From: Phytohabitans suffuscus | Lineage (GTDB): Bacteria > Actinomycetota > Actinomycetes > Mycobacteriales > Micromonosporaceae | Assembly (NCBI RefSeq): GCF_011764565.1 | Contig: NZ_AP022871.1 | Coordinates: 8,990,320 to 9,054,319, forward strand | DNA length: 64,000 bases | Reading direction: 5' to 3' | In this document: positions 52,418-61,107 of the stretch, piece by piece | Numbering within the stretch: the first letter of the stretch is position 1 | Layout: every line of letters starts with the position of its first letter | Notes under the pieces: generated by a model | What the model saw: the letters and a program-made list of their open reading frames with translations, nothing else | Told to the model about the DNA's origin: nothing | Database searches by the model: none | Position numbers and translations under genes: made by a program

Positions 52418-53542
52418 GTGGGCAGCGCGGGCGGGGAGTCCGTGGCGTTGCTGTCGCGGTACGGGCGGCACCTCGCCGCGGGCGTCCGGGTCGCGGTCCT
52501 CGGCCCGGTCGCCGTGATCGGGCTGCTCCGGGCGACCGGCGGGCACGTGGCGCCGACCGCCGTGGTCGTCGCCGCCGTCGCGGTCTGGAGCGCGGTGTAC
52601 GTGTGGTGGCTGCTGCGCCGCACCGGCTCGTGGGCGACCGCCGTCGACGTGGCGGTGATGGTGCTGGCCTGCCTGAGCATCTTCTGGACCGACGCGACCG
52701 CCCAGGGCAACGTGGGCTGGATCCGCCTGCTGGTGAGCTTCGCCTGCCTGGCCTACCAGTGGTACACCCCGCTGGCGTACGGCGTGGCGGCCACCGGCGT
52801 GGCCGGCGGGACGCTGCTGGCCGTCGTGCTGGTCACCGAGCCGCCGGCGAACGTGGTGAACGCGGCGATCGGGGTCCTCGCGTTCGCGGCGCTGTCCCGC
52901 ACCGCGTGGAGCCTGGTCATGCGCGGCGCCCGCGGCGCCGACCGGCTGGCCCTCTCCGCGGAGCGGGCGCGCAAGGCGCAGCGGGTCGCGGCCGAGGTCC
53001 GGGCCGACGAGCGCGAGCTGGTCAACGCGCTGCACGACACGGCCGCGACGACGCTGCTCATGGTGGGCAGCGGCCAGGTCCGGCCGGGCGACGCCTGGCT
53101 GCGGCCGCGGGCGCGGCGCGACCTCGACATGCTCCGCGGGTACGGCCGGCAGGCGCCCGCCGAGGCGGACCTGACGCGGCTGCTGCGGGCGGAGGCGGAG
53201 GCGGTCAGCCAGCTCCCGGTGCGGTTCGACGGGCCGGCGGAGCTGCCGGTGCCGTACCGGGTCGGGCGGGCCGTGGCGGACGCGGCCCGGGAGGCGATGA
53301 ACAACGTCGTGCGGCACGCCGGCGCCGGCCGGATCCAGGTACGGCTCAGCGGTGACCCGCGCCGGCTGCGGGTGGAGGTCGTCGACGACGGGCGGGGGTT
53401 CGCGCCGGAGCGGGTGCCGGCGACGCGGCGGGGGCTGCGCGACTGCGTGCACGGCCGGCTGGCCGCGGTCGGCGGGGTCGCCCGGGTCGCCTCCAGCCCC
53501 GGGGCGGGCACCCGGGTGTCGCTGGAGTGGCCGGATGAGTGA
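52418..53542 (+). CDS. Membrane sensor histidine kinase (NarL-type partner)
   Basis: A 374-residue kinase. Residues about 20-165 contain four to five membrane helices without a large sensor domain. The phosphoacceptor helix is ADERELVNALHDTAATTLLM, with the His in ALHDTA. The ATP-binding part has VADAAREAMNNVVRHAGAG (N box) and VEVVDDGRGFAPERV (G1 box), ending in RGLRDCVHGRLAAVGG. This resembles kinases that pair with LuxR/NarL regulators. The GTG at 52418 has purine-rich GAAGGGCGG upstream. It overlaps the next gene by eight bases and shares a repeat-bearing promoter region with the type VII-like operon. The signal is unknown. Confidence 0.88.
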   Translation: MGSAGGESVALLSRYGRHLAAGVRVAVLGPVAVIGLLRATGGHVAPTAVVVAAVAVWSAVYVWWLLRRTGSWATAVDVAVMVLACLSIFWTDATAQGNVGWIRLLVSFACLAYQWYTPLAYGVAATGVAGGTLLAVVLVTEPPANVVNAAIGVLAFAALSRTAWSLVMRGARGADRLALSAERARKAQRVAAEVRADERELVNALHDTAATTLLMVGSGQVRPGDAWLRPRARRDLDMLRGYGRQAPAEADLTRLLRAEAEAVSQLPVRFDGPAELPVPYRVGRAVADAAREAMNNVVRHAGAGRIQVRLSGDPRRLRVEVVDDGRGFAPERVPATRRGLRDCVHGRLAAVGGVARVASSPGAGTRVSLEWPDE

Positions 53543-54668
53543 CGACCCGCGTACCGCCGTCGAGCGCTCCACCCGCGCCCAGCTGATGTCGCGGCTGCGG
53601 GTGGGCATCCTGGCGGCGGCCTCCGGCGGGCTCCTGCTGCTGTGCCTGCCCAACATGCTGCGCGACTGGGCGGTGTACGAGCCCGCCTGGGCGCAGGTGG
53701 TCTCGTTCGCGGCGCTCGCCGGCGTCCTGTGCGTCGAGGGCGTCCTCGTCGTGCGCGGCCGGCTCTGGCCGGCGTCCTGGCAGTGGCCGGCGGTGGGTGT
53801 GGTGGTCCTCGCCTCGGTGCTGTCCTACTCGACGCTCCCCTACGGCCACGCCGCCTCGGCCGGCGACTGGATCTTCGGCGAGGCGACCTGGGTCGGGCTG
53901 GTGGTGCTGCTGAGCCGGCCGCTGCCGGTACACCTCGGCTTCCTCGGCCTGCACTGGAGCATCGCCCTGGTCAACATGCTGCTCGCCACCGACGTGGGCC
54001 GGGTGGCGGTGCTGCGGTTCGCCACCGGGTCGGTCGGCGTCATCGGCTACCCGCTGTGCATGGCGGTGACGGCGGCCGCGTTCCGCGGGATCGCCCGTTC
54101 GGCGGCGGCCGCGAAGTGGGAGACCGAGCGGGTCGCCGTCGCCGAGGCCGCCGCGGCCCAGTCGCACCTGCGGCGGCGGCAGCGCTTCGCCGACCTCGAC
54201 CTGAGCACGATGCCGCTGCTGGAAGGGCTCGCCAGCGGCCGGCTCGACCCGGCCGACCCGCGGGTGCGGCGCGACTGCGCCGTCGAGGCGGCCCGGATGC
54301 GGCGGCTGTTCGCCGAGGTGGACGTCGTGCCCAACCGGCTGCTGCACGAGCTGCGGCACTGCGCGGAGGTCGCCGACCGCAAGGGCGTACTCGTGGAGCT
54401 GGACGCCCGGGGCCGCTGGCCGGAGCCGCCGCTGCCGGTCCGGCGCGACCTCACCGAGGCCCCGCTGACCGTGCTGGCCACGGCCGCCTCGTGGGCCCGC
54501 GTGACCGTGGTCGGCGGCCCCGACCTGGTATCCGTCAACGTGCTGGCCGACTGCGGTCCGCTGGACCTGCCGCGGCCGGCCACGCCCGGGGTGCGGCTGG
54601 AGACGTTCAGCGCCGGGGAGAGGCTGTGGGTGGAGGTGCGATGGCAGGCAGGCACATCACCGCGGTGA
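53535..54668 (+). CDS. Degenerate histidine kinase-like membrane protein
   Basis: A 377-residue protein with four to six membrane helices in its first 190 residues (ILAAASGGLLLLCLPNML, then VVVLASVLSYSTLP). A coiled-coil-like segment (AAAKWETERVAVAEAAAAQS) follows. The soluble part is laid out like a kinase (LSTMPLLEGLASGRLD, then VPNRLLHELRHCAEVADRKG), but lacks a convincing phosphoacceptor HD pair, N box and DxGxG motif. It is wedged between a normal kinase and a response regulator, overlapping both (8 and 28 bases). It may be a regulatory pseudo-kinase forming heterodimers with the first kinase (inference). Confidence 0.65.
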   Translation: MSDDPRTAVERSTRAQLMSRLRVGILAAASGGLLLLCLPNMLRDWAVYEPAWAQVVSFAALAGVLCVEGVLVVRGRLWPASWQWPAVGVVVLASVLSYSTLPYGHAASAGDWIFGEATWVGLVVLLSRPLPVHLGFLGLHWSIALVNMLLATDVGRVAVLRFATGSVGVIGYPLCMAVTAAAFRGIARSAAAAKWETERVAVAEAAAAQSHLRRRQRFADLDLSTMPLLEGLASGRLDPADPRVRRDCAVEAARMRRLFAEVDVVPNRLLHELRHCAEVADRKGVLVELDARGRWPEPPLPVRRDLTEAPLTVLATAASWARVTVVGGPDLVSVNVLADCGPLDLPRPATPGVRLETFSAGERLWVEVRWQAGTSPR

Positions 54669-55321
54669 TCGTCGACGACCACGCGGCGATCGCGGCGGGC
54701 GTACGGTACTGGTGCGAGCGGGCCGACCCGCCGATCGAGCTGATCGACGCGCGGGCCCGGATGGCCAACGTCTGGACCGGCCCGGGCGCCGCGGCCGACG
54801 TGGTGATCTTCGATCTGGAGCTGGTCCCCAAGAACCCGGCCTTCGGCGAGCTGCGACTGCTCGTCGACGAGGGCCGGCGGGTGGTCGTCTACTCCCAGCA
54901 CGCCGACAGCGGCACGGTGCTGAGGTGCGTCAACCTCGGCGCGCTGGCCTACCTGACCAAGACCGAGGGCCCCGAGCACCTGGTCCCGGCGATCCAGGCG
55001 GCCGCGGACGGCCGCCCGTACACCGCGCCGTCGCTGGGCGGGGTGCTCATCGCCGACGACGACCCCAGCCGCCCCCGGCTCTCCCACCGCGAGGCCGAGG
55101 TGCTCCGCGCCTGGTTCGCGTCGTCCTCGAAGGAGCTCGTCGCCGCCCGGCTCAACATCAGCGTGAAGACCGTCGACACCCACATCGAGCGGGTCCGCGT
55201 GAAGTACGCCAACGTCGGCCGCGCCGCCCGCACCAAGAGCGAGCTGGTCACCCGCGCCCTCCACGACGGCCTGATCACCCTGGCCGACCTCGGCGACGAC
55301 GCCGACCCCGCCCGCCCCTGA
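54641..55321 (+). CDS. LuxR/NarL-family response regulator
   Basis: A 226-residue regulator starting at an ATG with GGAGG four bases before it, inside the end of the previous gene. The receiver domain has the acidic pair in AVIVDDHAAIAAGV, the phosphoacceptor Asp in VVIFDLELVPKN, and the conserved Lys in AYLTKTEGPEHL. The DNA-binding domain carries the LuxR pattern LSHREAEVLRAWFASSSKELVAARLNISVKTVDTHIERVRVKY. It should be phosphorylated by the upstream kinase and may bind the twin repeats at 52290-52337, linking it to the type VII-like operon (inference). Confidence 0.92.
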   Translation: MAGRHITAVIVDDHAAIAAGVRYWCERADPPIELIDARARMANVWTGPGAAADVVIFDLELVPKNPAFGELRLLVDEGRRVVVYSQHADSGTVLRCVNLGALAYLTKTEGPEHLVPAIQAAADGRPYTAPSLGGVLIADDDPSRPRLSHREAEVLRAWFASSSKELVAARLNISVKTVDTHIERVRVKYANVGRAARTKSELVTRALHDGLITLADLGDDADPARP

Positions 55322-55359
55322 CCCGCGCCCACTCCCCGTCGGAGTCGCTCCACAGTGGA

Positions 55360-55481
55360 GATCCGGGCTACCGCGACGCCGCCGTGGTCCCGACCGTCGC
55401 GCGGGGCCCCCGGGGAAACGTGGAGCGCAGCGGAGCGTTTCTTGGGGTGCTTTCCCGCGGCCTCGCCCTCCGCGCCCCACC
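55360..55481 (+). repeat. Dispersed repeat family R3, copy 2
   Basis: It begins GATCCGGGCTACCGCGACG, exactly as at 15838, and ends with TCCCGCGGCCTC, GCCCTCCGCG and CCCCACC blocks. An inserted stretch of about 45-50 bases separates the two halves compared with copy 1. Confidence 0.75.
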
Positions 55482-55610
55482 AGGCCAACCCTTCACGCAG
55501 CTGTCCTGAGCCCATCGCGCTGCTGGGATCTTGGCGCTTGCCGTGGAGCGGAGGGCGACCGGGTCCCGACCGCCGCTGGTGGTCGGCTCCTTGATCGCGC
55601 GAGGTTGCGG

Positions 55611-55662
55611 CGGATCGTGGTACGCAACTGCCCTCATAGGGGCAGCTCGATACCACGATCCG
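55611..55662. repeat. R1 palindrome type A, solo copy
   Basis: Arms CGGATCGTGGTA (55611-55622) and TACCACGATCCG (55651-55662) are identical to those at 16387 and 50287. The inner hairpin CTGCCC-TCATA-GGGGCAG (55628-55645) has matching compensatory differences (CTGCCC/GGGCAG here, CCGCCC/GGGCGG at 16404), which argues for a conserved structure. Confidence 0.88.
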
Positions 55663-55789
55663 CCGGGACCCCATCCCCGACCCCGTCCGGCGAGCGCGCA
55701 GACGCGATCTTGTCGAGGAGCGTGTGGGGTAGGTTGGGGGGCACGGAGCTGCCGCCTTCGGCGGGGGCCGACGGGGTGAGGAGCCGACG

Positions 55790-56167
55790 ATGCCGCTGCC
55801 GCGCTGGCTCGCCCGGCTCAACCGGCGTTTCGTCAACCCGGCGGAGGTCCGTCGCGGGGTCCGGCCGGTGCTGGTCCACGTGGGCAGGTCGTCGGGGCGG
55901 GTGTACCGGACGCCGCTGGACGCGCATCCGGTCGGCGACGGCTACGTGTTCGTCCCGTTGTACGGGCCGCGCACCGACTGGGTCCGAAACGTGCTCGCCG
56001 CGGGCACGGCGCGGCTGTCGGTCGGCGGTGCGGAGAAGGAGCTGGTGGCGCCGCGGATGGTGCGCAAGAAGGACGTCTGGTCGCTGCTGCCGGCCGGCAC
56101 CAGGAGCCCGATGGGCGTCTCGGACGAGTCCGAGCTGCTGCGCATGGACCTTCGTCACGCGCAGTGA
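55790..56167 (+). CDS. Deazaflavin-dependent nitroreductase-family protein
   Basis: A 125-residue protein of the Ddn/FDOR type, a split-barrel fold that binds F420 or another flavin. The pattern RPVLVHVGRSSGRVYRTPLDAHPVGDGYVFVPLYG followed by DWVRNVLAAGTARL is characteristic: the first strand pair binds the cofactor and the W..N segment is the family signature. Members reduce quinones or enones, but the substrate here is unknown. The ATG at 55790 follows GAGGAG. The gene stands alone, next to a repeat-rich gap. Actinomycetes commonly have many such paralogues. Confidence 0.85.
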   Translation: MPLPRWLARLNRRFVNPAEVRRGVRPVLVHVGRSSGRVYRTPLDAHPVGDGYVFVPLYGPRTDWVRNVLAAGTARLSVGGAEKELVAPRMVRKKDVWSLLPAGTRSPMGVSDESELLRMDLRHAQ

Positions 56168-56269
56168 CCCCGGCCGGAGGGGCTCTGGCGCGCGGCGGCG
56201 GCGCGGGCGCGGGCGTGCTCGGGCGGCGATAATCGCTGGCGGTCCGGCGCCGATGGTCGTTTGATACCT

Positions 56270-56977
56270 GTGGTGGACATCGAGGCGCGCGGCGAGCGCG
56301 CGACCGGGTCGCTCGATGACTACGTGAGCGGACCCACGGCCGGCCCCCGGGCGACGGCGCGGGCGTTGACGAAGGTCGACGGCGCGTCGGCCGTCGTGCT
56401 GGTCGAGGGCCTCAGCGACCAGATCGCGCTGGAGACCCTGGCCGCCCGCCAGGGCCGCGACCTGCGCGCGCGGCACGTCGTGATCCTGCCGGTCGGCGGG
56501 GCGCACGCGGTCCAGCGCTACCTGACGCGGTTCAGTCCCGCCCGTGCGGGAGCCGGCGCCGCCGCGGGAGCCGGCGCCGGTGCGGGAGCCGGTATCCGGC
56601 TGGCCGGCCTGTGCGACGCCGGTGAGGAGGAAATCTTCCGGCGCGGCCTCGCCGGTGCCGGCCTCGGCTCGCCGGCCACCCGCGCCGAGATGGCACGCCT
56701 GGGCTTCCACGTCTGCGTCGCCGACCTGGAGGACGAGCTGATCCGCGCGCTCGGTGTCACGAACGTGGAGGCGCTCCTCGACGCGAACGGCGACCTCGGC
56801 GCGTTCCGCACCCTGCAGAGCCAGGTGGCCTGGCGCGGCCGGGCCCCCGACGCGCAGCTGCGGCGCTTCTTCGGCAGCGGCTCCCGGCGCAAGCTGCGCT
56901 ACGCCCGCCTCCTCGTCGAGGCCGTCGCCCTCGACAGGGTGCCGCACCCGCTCGACGCCGTCCTGGCCGGCCTCTGA
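56270..56977 (+). CDS. Stand-alone TOPRIM-domain protein (OLD-type)
   Basis: A 235-residue protein without the usual ATPase. SAVVLVEGLSDQIALETLAAR gives the TOPRIM glutamate. IRLAGLCDAGEEEIFRRGL gives an Asp-x-Gly-like acidic motif (DAGEEE, where DxD is usual). FHVCVADLEDELIRALG and WRGRAPDAQLRRFFGSGSRRK follow. This is the C-terminal nuclease part of OLD-family proteins. A Gly/Ala/Arg repeat (GAGAGAGAGAGI, about residues 92-106) is inserted between the first two motifs. The start is uncertain: TTG 56261 or GTG 56270/56273, with no clear ribosome binding site. Relatives may cleave or bind DNA; the role here is unknown. Confidence 0.7.
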   Translation: MVDIEARGERATGSLDDYVSGPTAGPRATARALTKVDGASAVVLVEGLSDQIALETLAARQGRDLRARHVVILPVGGAHAVQRYLTRFSPARAGAGAAAGAGAGAGAGIRLAGLCDAGEEEIFRRGLAGAGLGSPATRAEMARLGFHVCVADLEDELIRALGVTNVEALLDANGDLGAFRTLQSQVAWRGRAPDAQLRRFFGSGSRRKLRYARLLVEAVALDRVPHPLDAVLAGL

Positions 56978-57023
56978 CCGCCGGCTCCCGAGGGGCGCGC
57001 CCGCGCCGGCCGGGCGGCGGGTC

Positions 57024-58772
57024 TCACGGCCGTGCGCGGCCGCCGAGGTGGGTGAGGGTGAGGACGCACCCGGCCAGCAGGGTCGCGCCGAGCGCGCACA
57101 GCGGCAGCCCGCGCGCGGCGAAGATCGCGGCGCAGGCGAGCTGGTAGGCGGCGAAGGCCACCTCGGCGAGCACGTACGGCCGGCGGGCGGCGCCACCGCC
57201 GCCGCGCGGCTTCGGGCCGTCGCCGGCCTTGGGCGTGCGTTCGAACTCGGTGTGCAGCGGCCCGAACAGCCCTTCGCAGAAGGCGCTGAACTGGTGCGGA
57301 AGCATGCCGGCGTTCACCGCGACGTACGGCACGACCCGGGTCAGGCGCCGGGCGAGCGCCGCAGGGGTGGCCCGCCCGGGGTAGGTGTGCCGCGTCTCCA
57401 GCGTCGCCAGCACGCCGGTGGTGAGGGCCCACAGCGTCGCGGGGAGCAGGTAGAGGCCGAGCCCGGCGGCGGTGCCGAGCGCGCCGTACCAGAGGTCGTT
57501 GAGGATCAGGATCGGCAGCAGCGCGGTCCAGATCGCCCACGCGGGCCACTGCCAGGAGATGCACATGTGGTAGAGCAGGTGGACCCGGCGCGGCCAGCGG
57601 GTCCGGTGCCGCAGGGCGAGGGTCGGCAGGTGCAGCCGCTGGAGCTGGACCCAGCCCTGCGTCCAGCGCCGCTGCTGCGACCGGTAGGCGGCGTAGGTGG
57701 CGGGCAGCTCGGCGGGCACGACGATGTGGTTGACGAACGTGGTGCGGTAGCCGGCGAAGAGGTGGCGGAAGCTCAGCTCGCAGTCCTCGACGAGGCTCGC
57801 CGCCCGCCACCCGCCGACCGAGCGGATGGCGCTGGCCCGCCAGACGCCGGCGGTACCGGTGAAGTTGACGAACCGCCACCTCGCCGACCGCCAGGACATC
57901 TGCAGCGTGTGGTGGTCGTCGACCCAGAGCGCCTGGGCGCGGGTGAGCGCGGACTCGTCGTGGTTGAGATGGCCCCACTGGGCCTGCACCAGGGCCAGGC
58001 TGTGGTCGGGCGTGCCGTCGGGCCGGTAGAAGTGCGGGACGGCGCGCAGCAGGTAGTCCGGCGGCGGCACGAAGTCGGCGTCGAAGATCGCGATCAGCTC
58101 GGCGTCGGTGCGGTGGCGCCCGGCCTCCAGGGCGCCGGCCTTGTAGCCGCGGCGGTCGGTGCGGTGCAGCACGGTGCAGGGCACGCCGGTGCGGGCGTAC
58201 GCGTCCGCGCAGGCCCGCTCGACGAGGGCGCGGGTGGCCGGGTCGGTGGAGTCGTCGAGCACCTGCACGGTCAGGCGCCCGGCCGGCCAGCGCAGGGCGC
58301 AGGCGGCGTCGATGACCCGGGCGGCGACGGCGTGCTCGTTGAACATGGGCAGCTGCACGCACACCGCCGGCGCCAGCGCCGGCAGCCGGCCGGGCACCGG
58401 TGGGCGGCGGCCGCACCAGAAGTAGCCGACCCGCTCGACCAGCCCGCCGGCGAGCAGGGCCAGGATCACGGCCATCGGCAGGTGCAGCAGGGTGGTGAGC
58501 GTCCACCACCCCGCGCCGCCCACGACGATCCACTGTGTATCCCCTGTGGACGGCGCGGAGCGGGCCAGGAGCGCCACGGCCAGGACGAGGAGGGCCAGCC
58601 CCGGCATCCACCACCGGAACCCGGGCCGGGGCGGCGCGGGCGGGGCGGCCGGCCGGGGCTCGGGCGGCGCGGGAAGGGTTCGGGTGCGGGTCGTCTGCAT
58701 CGGCGCGCCGTCCACGGGGTCGGTGACTTGCTGGGCGCCCTCGACGGTGCCGGCCGCGCGTGAGCCGCTCAT
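57024..58772 (-). CDS. GT2 membrane glycosyltransferase (cellulose synthase-like)
   Basis: A 582-residue processive-type glycosyltransferase. A Pro-rich N-terminal tail and two helices precede the GT-A core. Catalytic elements are VLDDSTDPATRALVE (first Asp pair), AIFDADFVPPPDYLL (DxD for metal and nucleotide sugar), VEDCELSFRHL (catalytic ED) and YRSQQRRWTQGWVQ (QxxRW). The D, DxD, ED, QRRW series is that of cellulose/mannan synthase-like GT2 enzymes, which polymerise sugars across the membrane. Four to five C-terminal helices form the channel. The start is the ATG at 58772. It is downstream of the FUSC gene on the same strand. The product is unknown, perhaps a beta-glucan or mannan. Confidence 0.9.
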   Translation of the reverse strand: MSGSRAAGTVEGAQQVTDPVDGAPMQTTRTRTLPAPPEPRPAAPPAPPRPGFRWWMPGLALLVLAVALLARSAPSTGDTQWIVVGGAGWWTLTTLLHLPMAVILALLAGGLVERVGYFWCGRRPPVPGRLPALAPAVCVQLPMFNEHAVAARVIDAACALRWPAGRLTVQVLDDSTDPATRALVERACADAYARTGVPCTVLHRTDRRGYKAGALEAGRHRTDAELIAIFDADFVPPPDYLLRAVPHFYRPDGTPDHSLALVQAQWGHLNHDESALTRAQALWVDDHHTLQMSWRSARWRFVNFTGTAGVWRASAIRSVGGWRAASLVEDCELSFRHLFAGYRTTFVNHIVVPAELPATYAAYRSQQRRWTQGWVQLQRLHLPTLALRHRTRWPRRVHLLYHMCISWQWPAWAIWTALLPILILNDLWYGALGTAAGLGLYLLPATLWALTTGVLATLETRHTYPGRATPAALARRLTRVVPYVAVNAGMLPHQFSAFCEGLFGPLHTEFERTPKAGDGPKPRGGGGAARRPYVLAEVAFAAYQLACAAIFAARGLPLCALGATLLAGCVLTLTHLGGRARP

Positions 58773-58850
58773 GAGGCGTCTCTGAGTACCGCCTCATGTG
58801 ACGCCCCGGACCCGCGGCCGCCGGCGCCGCGCGGTGACCGGGCGGGGCGC

Positions 58851-61010
58851 TCACTCCGGGCGGGTGAGGTGCCGGCCGGCCCGGTCCAGCGCGGCGGACA
58901 GGCCGCCGAGCCAGACGCGGAGGTCGGCGAGGTGGTACAGGTCCGGCCCGCCTCGGGTGGGCCAGCCGCCGGGGTCGGCGGGCCCCAGGTCCGGCGGCGC
59001 CGGCTCGCGGTCCCACAGGGCGGTCGCCAGGCTGCCGTACCCGTCGGCGACCGCGCCGGCGTACGCGGCCAGCGGTCCCGTGGCGGGCGGCAGGCGCCCG
59101 GCCGGGCTGGCCCGCAGCACCGCGTCGGCCCCGCCGGCCGCGTCGGCGCCGGCGTCCAGCACCGCCTCCCAGTCCACGGTGCGGTCGCGGTGCCCCTCGC
59201 CCCGGTAGAGGGTGTACGACGCGTCGGCCAGCTGCCCCTGCCGCCGCGCCCAGGACAGCTCCGGCCGCAGCGCCGCGGCCGGGTCGCTCGCGGCGCTGGC
59301 CCGTACGGCCTCGGCGCCGGCGGCCAGGAAGCGCGACGCCGCCCGGTGCAGCTCGCCGGCGCCACCGCGCGGCCAGGCGACCAGGCCGATCAGGACACCG
59401 ACGACGGCGCCGAGCGCCACGTCCAGCAGGCGGGTCTCGGCCAGCTGCCAGTTCACCGGCGACAGCTGGGCGAAGACGAGCGCGATGACGAGCGTGAACA
59501 GCGCCTGCCCCCAGCCCAGCCCGAGCAGCGGCCCGGCGGTGAGGCCGGCGAGCATCACGACCGGCAGCCCCAGCTCGTACACCCGGGGGTCGACGCCGGC
59601 CAGGATCAGCGCGCCGGCCACGACCGAGCCGACGACCGTGCCGGCCAGGGCCGGGCGCAGCGCCGCGCGGGTGTCCATGGCCGAGGTGCGCAGCACGGTC
59701 AGGGTGGCCAGCAGGACCCAGAAGCCGTGCGACAGGTCCAGGACGCCGGCCAGCAGGCGGGCCGCGGTCAGCGCGGCCGCGAGCCGCAGGGCGCCCTGGA
59801 AGTACACCGAGCGCGCCGTCAGGTGCTCGCGCAGGCGGCGCGCCCACAGCCGCGCGGCCGGCTGGCCGGCGTACCAGAACCGTCCCGTCAGGTCGGTCCG
59901 CGCCGCGTGCTCCGGCCCGACCGCCACCCCGCCGGCCACCCGTACCGCCGTCACGGTCGCCTCGGTCCACTCGCCGACGCCGAGCGCCAGCGAGCCGGCG
60001 CGCAGCCGGTCCGGGTCGATCCCGTCCGGCGCCGTCCGCAGCCGCCCGCGGCGGAAGTCCTCCAGCGCGTGCGCGACGCCGGTGCCGTCCGGTGGCCCGG
60101 CCTCGCCGCGCAGGCCGCCGGCCGCCGCCCGGGTACCGGCGGCGAGCTGCCGCAGCAGCGCCGCCACCGCCCCGGCGTCCAGGGCGCGCCGGTCGGCCTC
60201 CCGGCACAGGTCCGCGGCGCGGCCGAGCACCAGCCGCACCAACCCGCCGGCGTGGCTGAGCGCCCGGTCCCGGCGCCCCGGCGAGGCCGGCCGCTGTCCC
60301 GGCGCGAGGCGGGTGGGGCGGATCGCCTCCGCCGCCCCGGTGGCCCGCGACATCAGCGCCGCCGCCCGGTCACGGCCGCCGGCGTCGCCGTCGTAGGCGT
60401 CGGCCAGCGCGGCGAGGCAGCCGGCCAGCGGGGTGAGCGCGTCGGCCAGCAGCGCCGGGTACGCCCGGGGCGCCGGGTCCGGCCACAGCACCCGCTCGGC
60501 CACCGCCAGCAGCAGCACCGCGATGGTCAGCCCGGCCAGCCGGTAGCCCAGCGAGCCCGGGTCGTACGGCGGGAAGGACGGCAGGATGTAGAGCAGCTGG
60601 ACGCCGTTGGCCAGCCCGACCAGGCGCGGCCCGGCCACCCCGGCGAAGCTGATCAGGAAGCCGAACACGAACATGCCGGCCGCGGCGGACAGGTTCGACA
60701 CCGACAGCAGGGTCCCGGCGGTCACCAGCGCGTACCCGACCGGCAGCACGGCCAGCACCGCCCGGCCGCGCTCCCCCGGCGTGCCCGGCACCTGCGCCAG
60801 CACCCCCATCGCGACCGCGCCGAACAGCGCGTACGTCGCCATCGTGGGGTTGTCCAGCAGGTACCGGCACGGGTAGAAGCCGGCACAGGCGACCAGCGTG
60901 ACCCGCGCCGCCCGGCGGACGCTGGTGAGGGTCGGGTCGCGCCGGCGCACCCACGCCAGCGGCGAGGTCGGCATCCGCGTCCCCCGGTCGTGCTGGTCCG
61001 TCGCCGTCAC
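58851..61010 (-). CDS. FUSC-family transporter
   Basis: A 719-residue membrane protein with two repeated blocks of five to six helices, each followed by a soluble helical domain: the FUSC/aromatic acid exporter layout. The first block includes VTLVACAGFYPCRYLLDNPTMATYALFGAVAMG. The second includes GALRLAAALTAARLLAGVLDLSHGFWVLLATLTVLRTSAMDT, whose FWV.L...L motif is the family signature. Such proteins export aromatic acids or other organic anions; no membrane-fusion partner is present, as expected for a monoderm. The GTG at 61010 and the ATG at 60974 are both possible starts, neither with a good ribosome binding site. Confidence 0.85.
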   Translation of the reverse strand: MTATDQHDRGTRMPTSPLAWVRRRDPTLTSVRRAARVTLVACAGFYPCRYLLDNPTMATYALFGAVAMGVLAQVPGTPGERGRAVLAVLPVGYALVTAGTLLSVSNLSAAAGMFVFGFLISFAGVAGPRLVGLANGVQLLYILPSFPPYDPGSLGYRLAGLTIAVLLLAVAERVLWPDPAPRAYPALLADALTPLAGCLAALADAYDGDAGGRDRAAALMSRATGAAEAIRPTRLAPGQRPASPGRRDRALSHAGGLVRLVLGRAADLCREADRRALDAGAVAALLRQLAAGTRAAAGGLRGEAGPPDGTGVAHALEDFRRGRLRTAPDGIDPDRLRAGSLALGVGEWTEATVTAVRVAGGVAVGPEHAARTDLTGRFWYAGQPAARLWARRLREHLTARSVYFQGALRLAAALTAARLLAGVLDLSHGFWVLLATLTVLRTSAMDTRAALRPALAGTVVGSVVAGALILAGVDPRVYELGLPVVMLAGLTAGPLLGLGWGQALFTLVIALVFAQLSPVNWQLAETRLLDVALGAVVGVLIGLVAWPRGGAGELHRAASRFLAAGAEAVRASAASDPAAALRPELSWARRQGQLADASYTLYRGEGHRDRTVDWEAVLDAGADAAGGADAVLRASPAGRLPPATGPLAAYAGAVADGYGSLATALWDREPAPPDLGPADPGGWPTRGGPDLYHLADLRVWLGGLSAALDRAGRHLTRPE

Positions 61011-61107
61011 CGGCCCTGACTCGCAAGACCGTAGCCCGCACCCGCGCCGGTCCGGACCGGTTCGCCACGTTCGCGCCGCCGGCCCACCCGCCGGTGACGA
61101 GCCCGCG

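Larger units (their letters stand above)
55322..55789. other. Intergenic region with two repeat families
   Basis: The 468 bases between the response regulator and the reductase hold the R3 copy and the R1 palindrome described above. The remaining sequence shows no gene. The reductase promoter must lie in the last 120 bases, after the palindrome. Confidence 0.7.
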
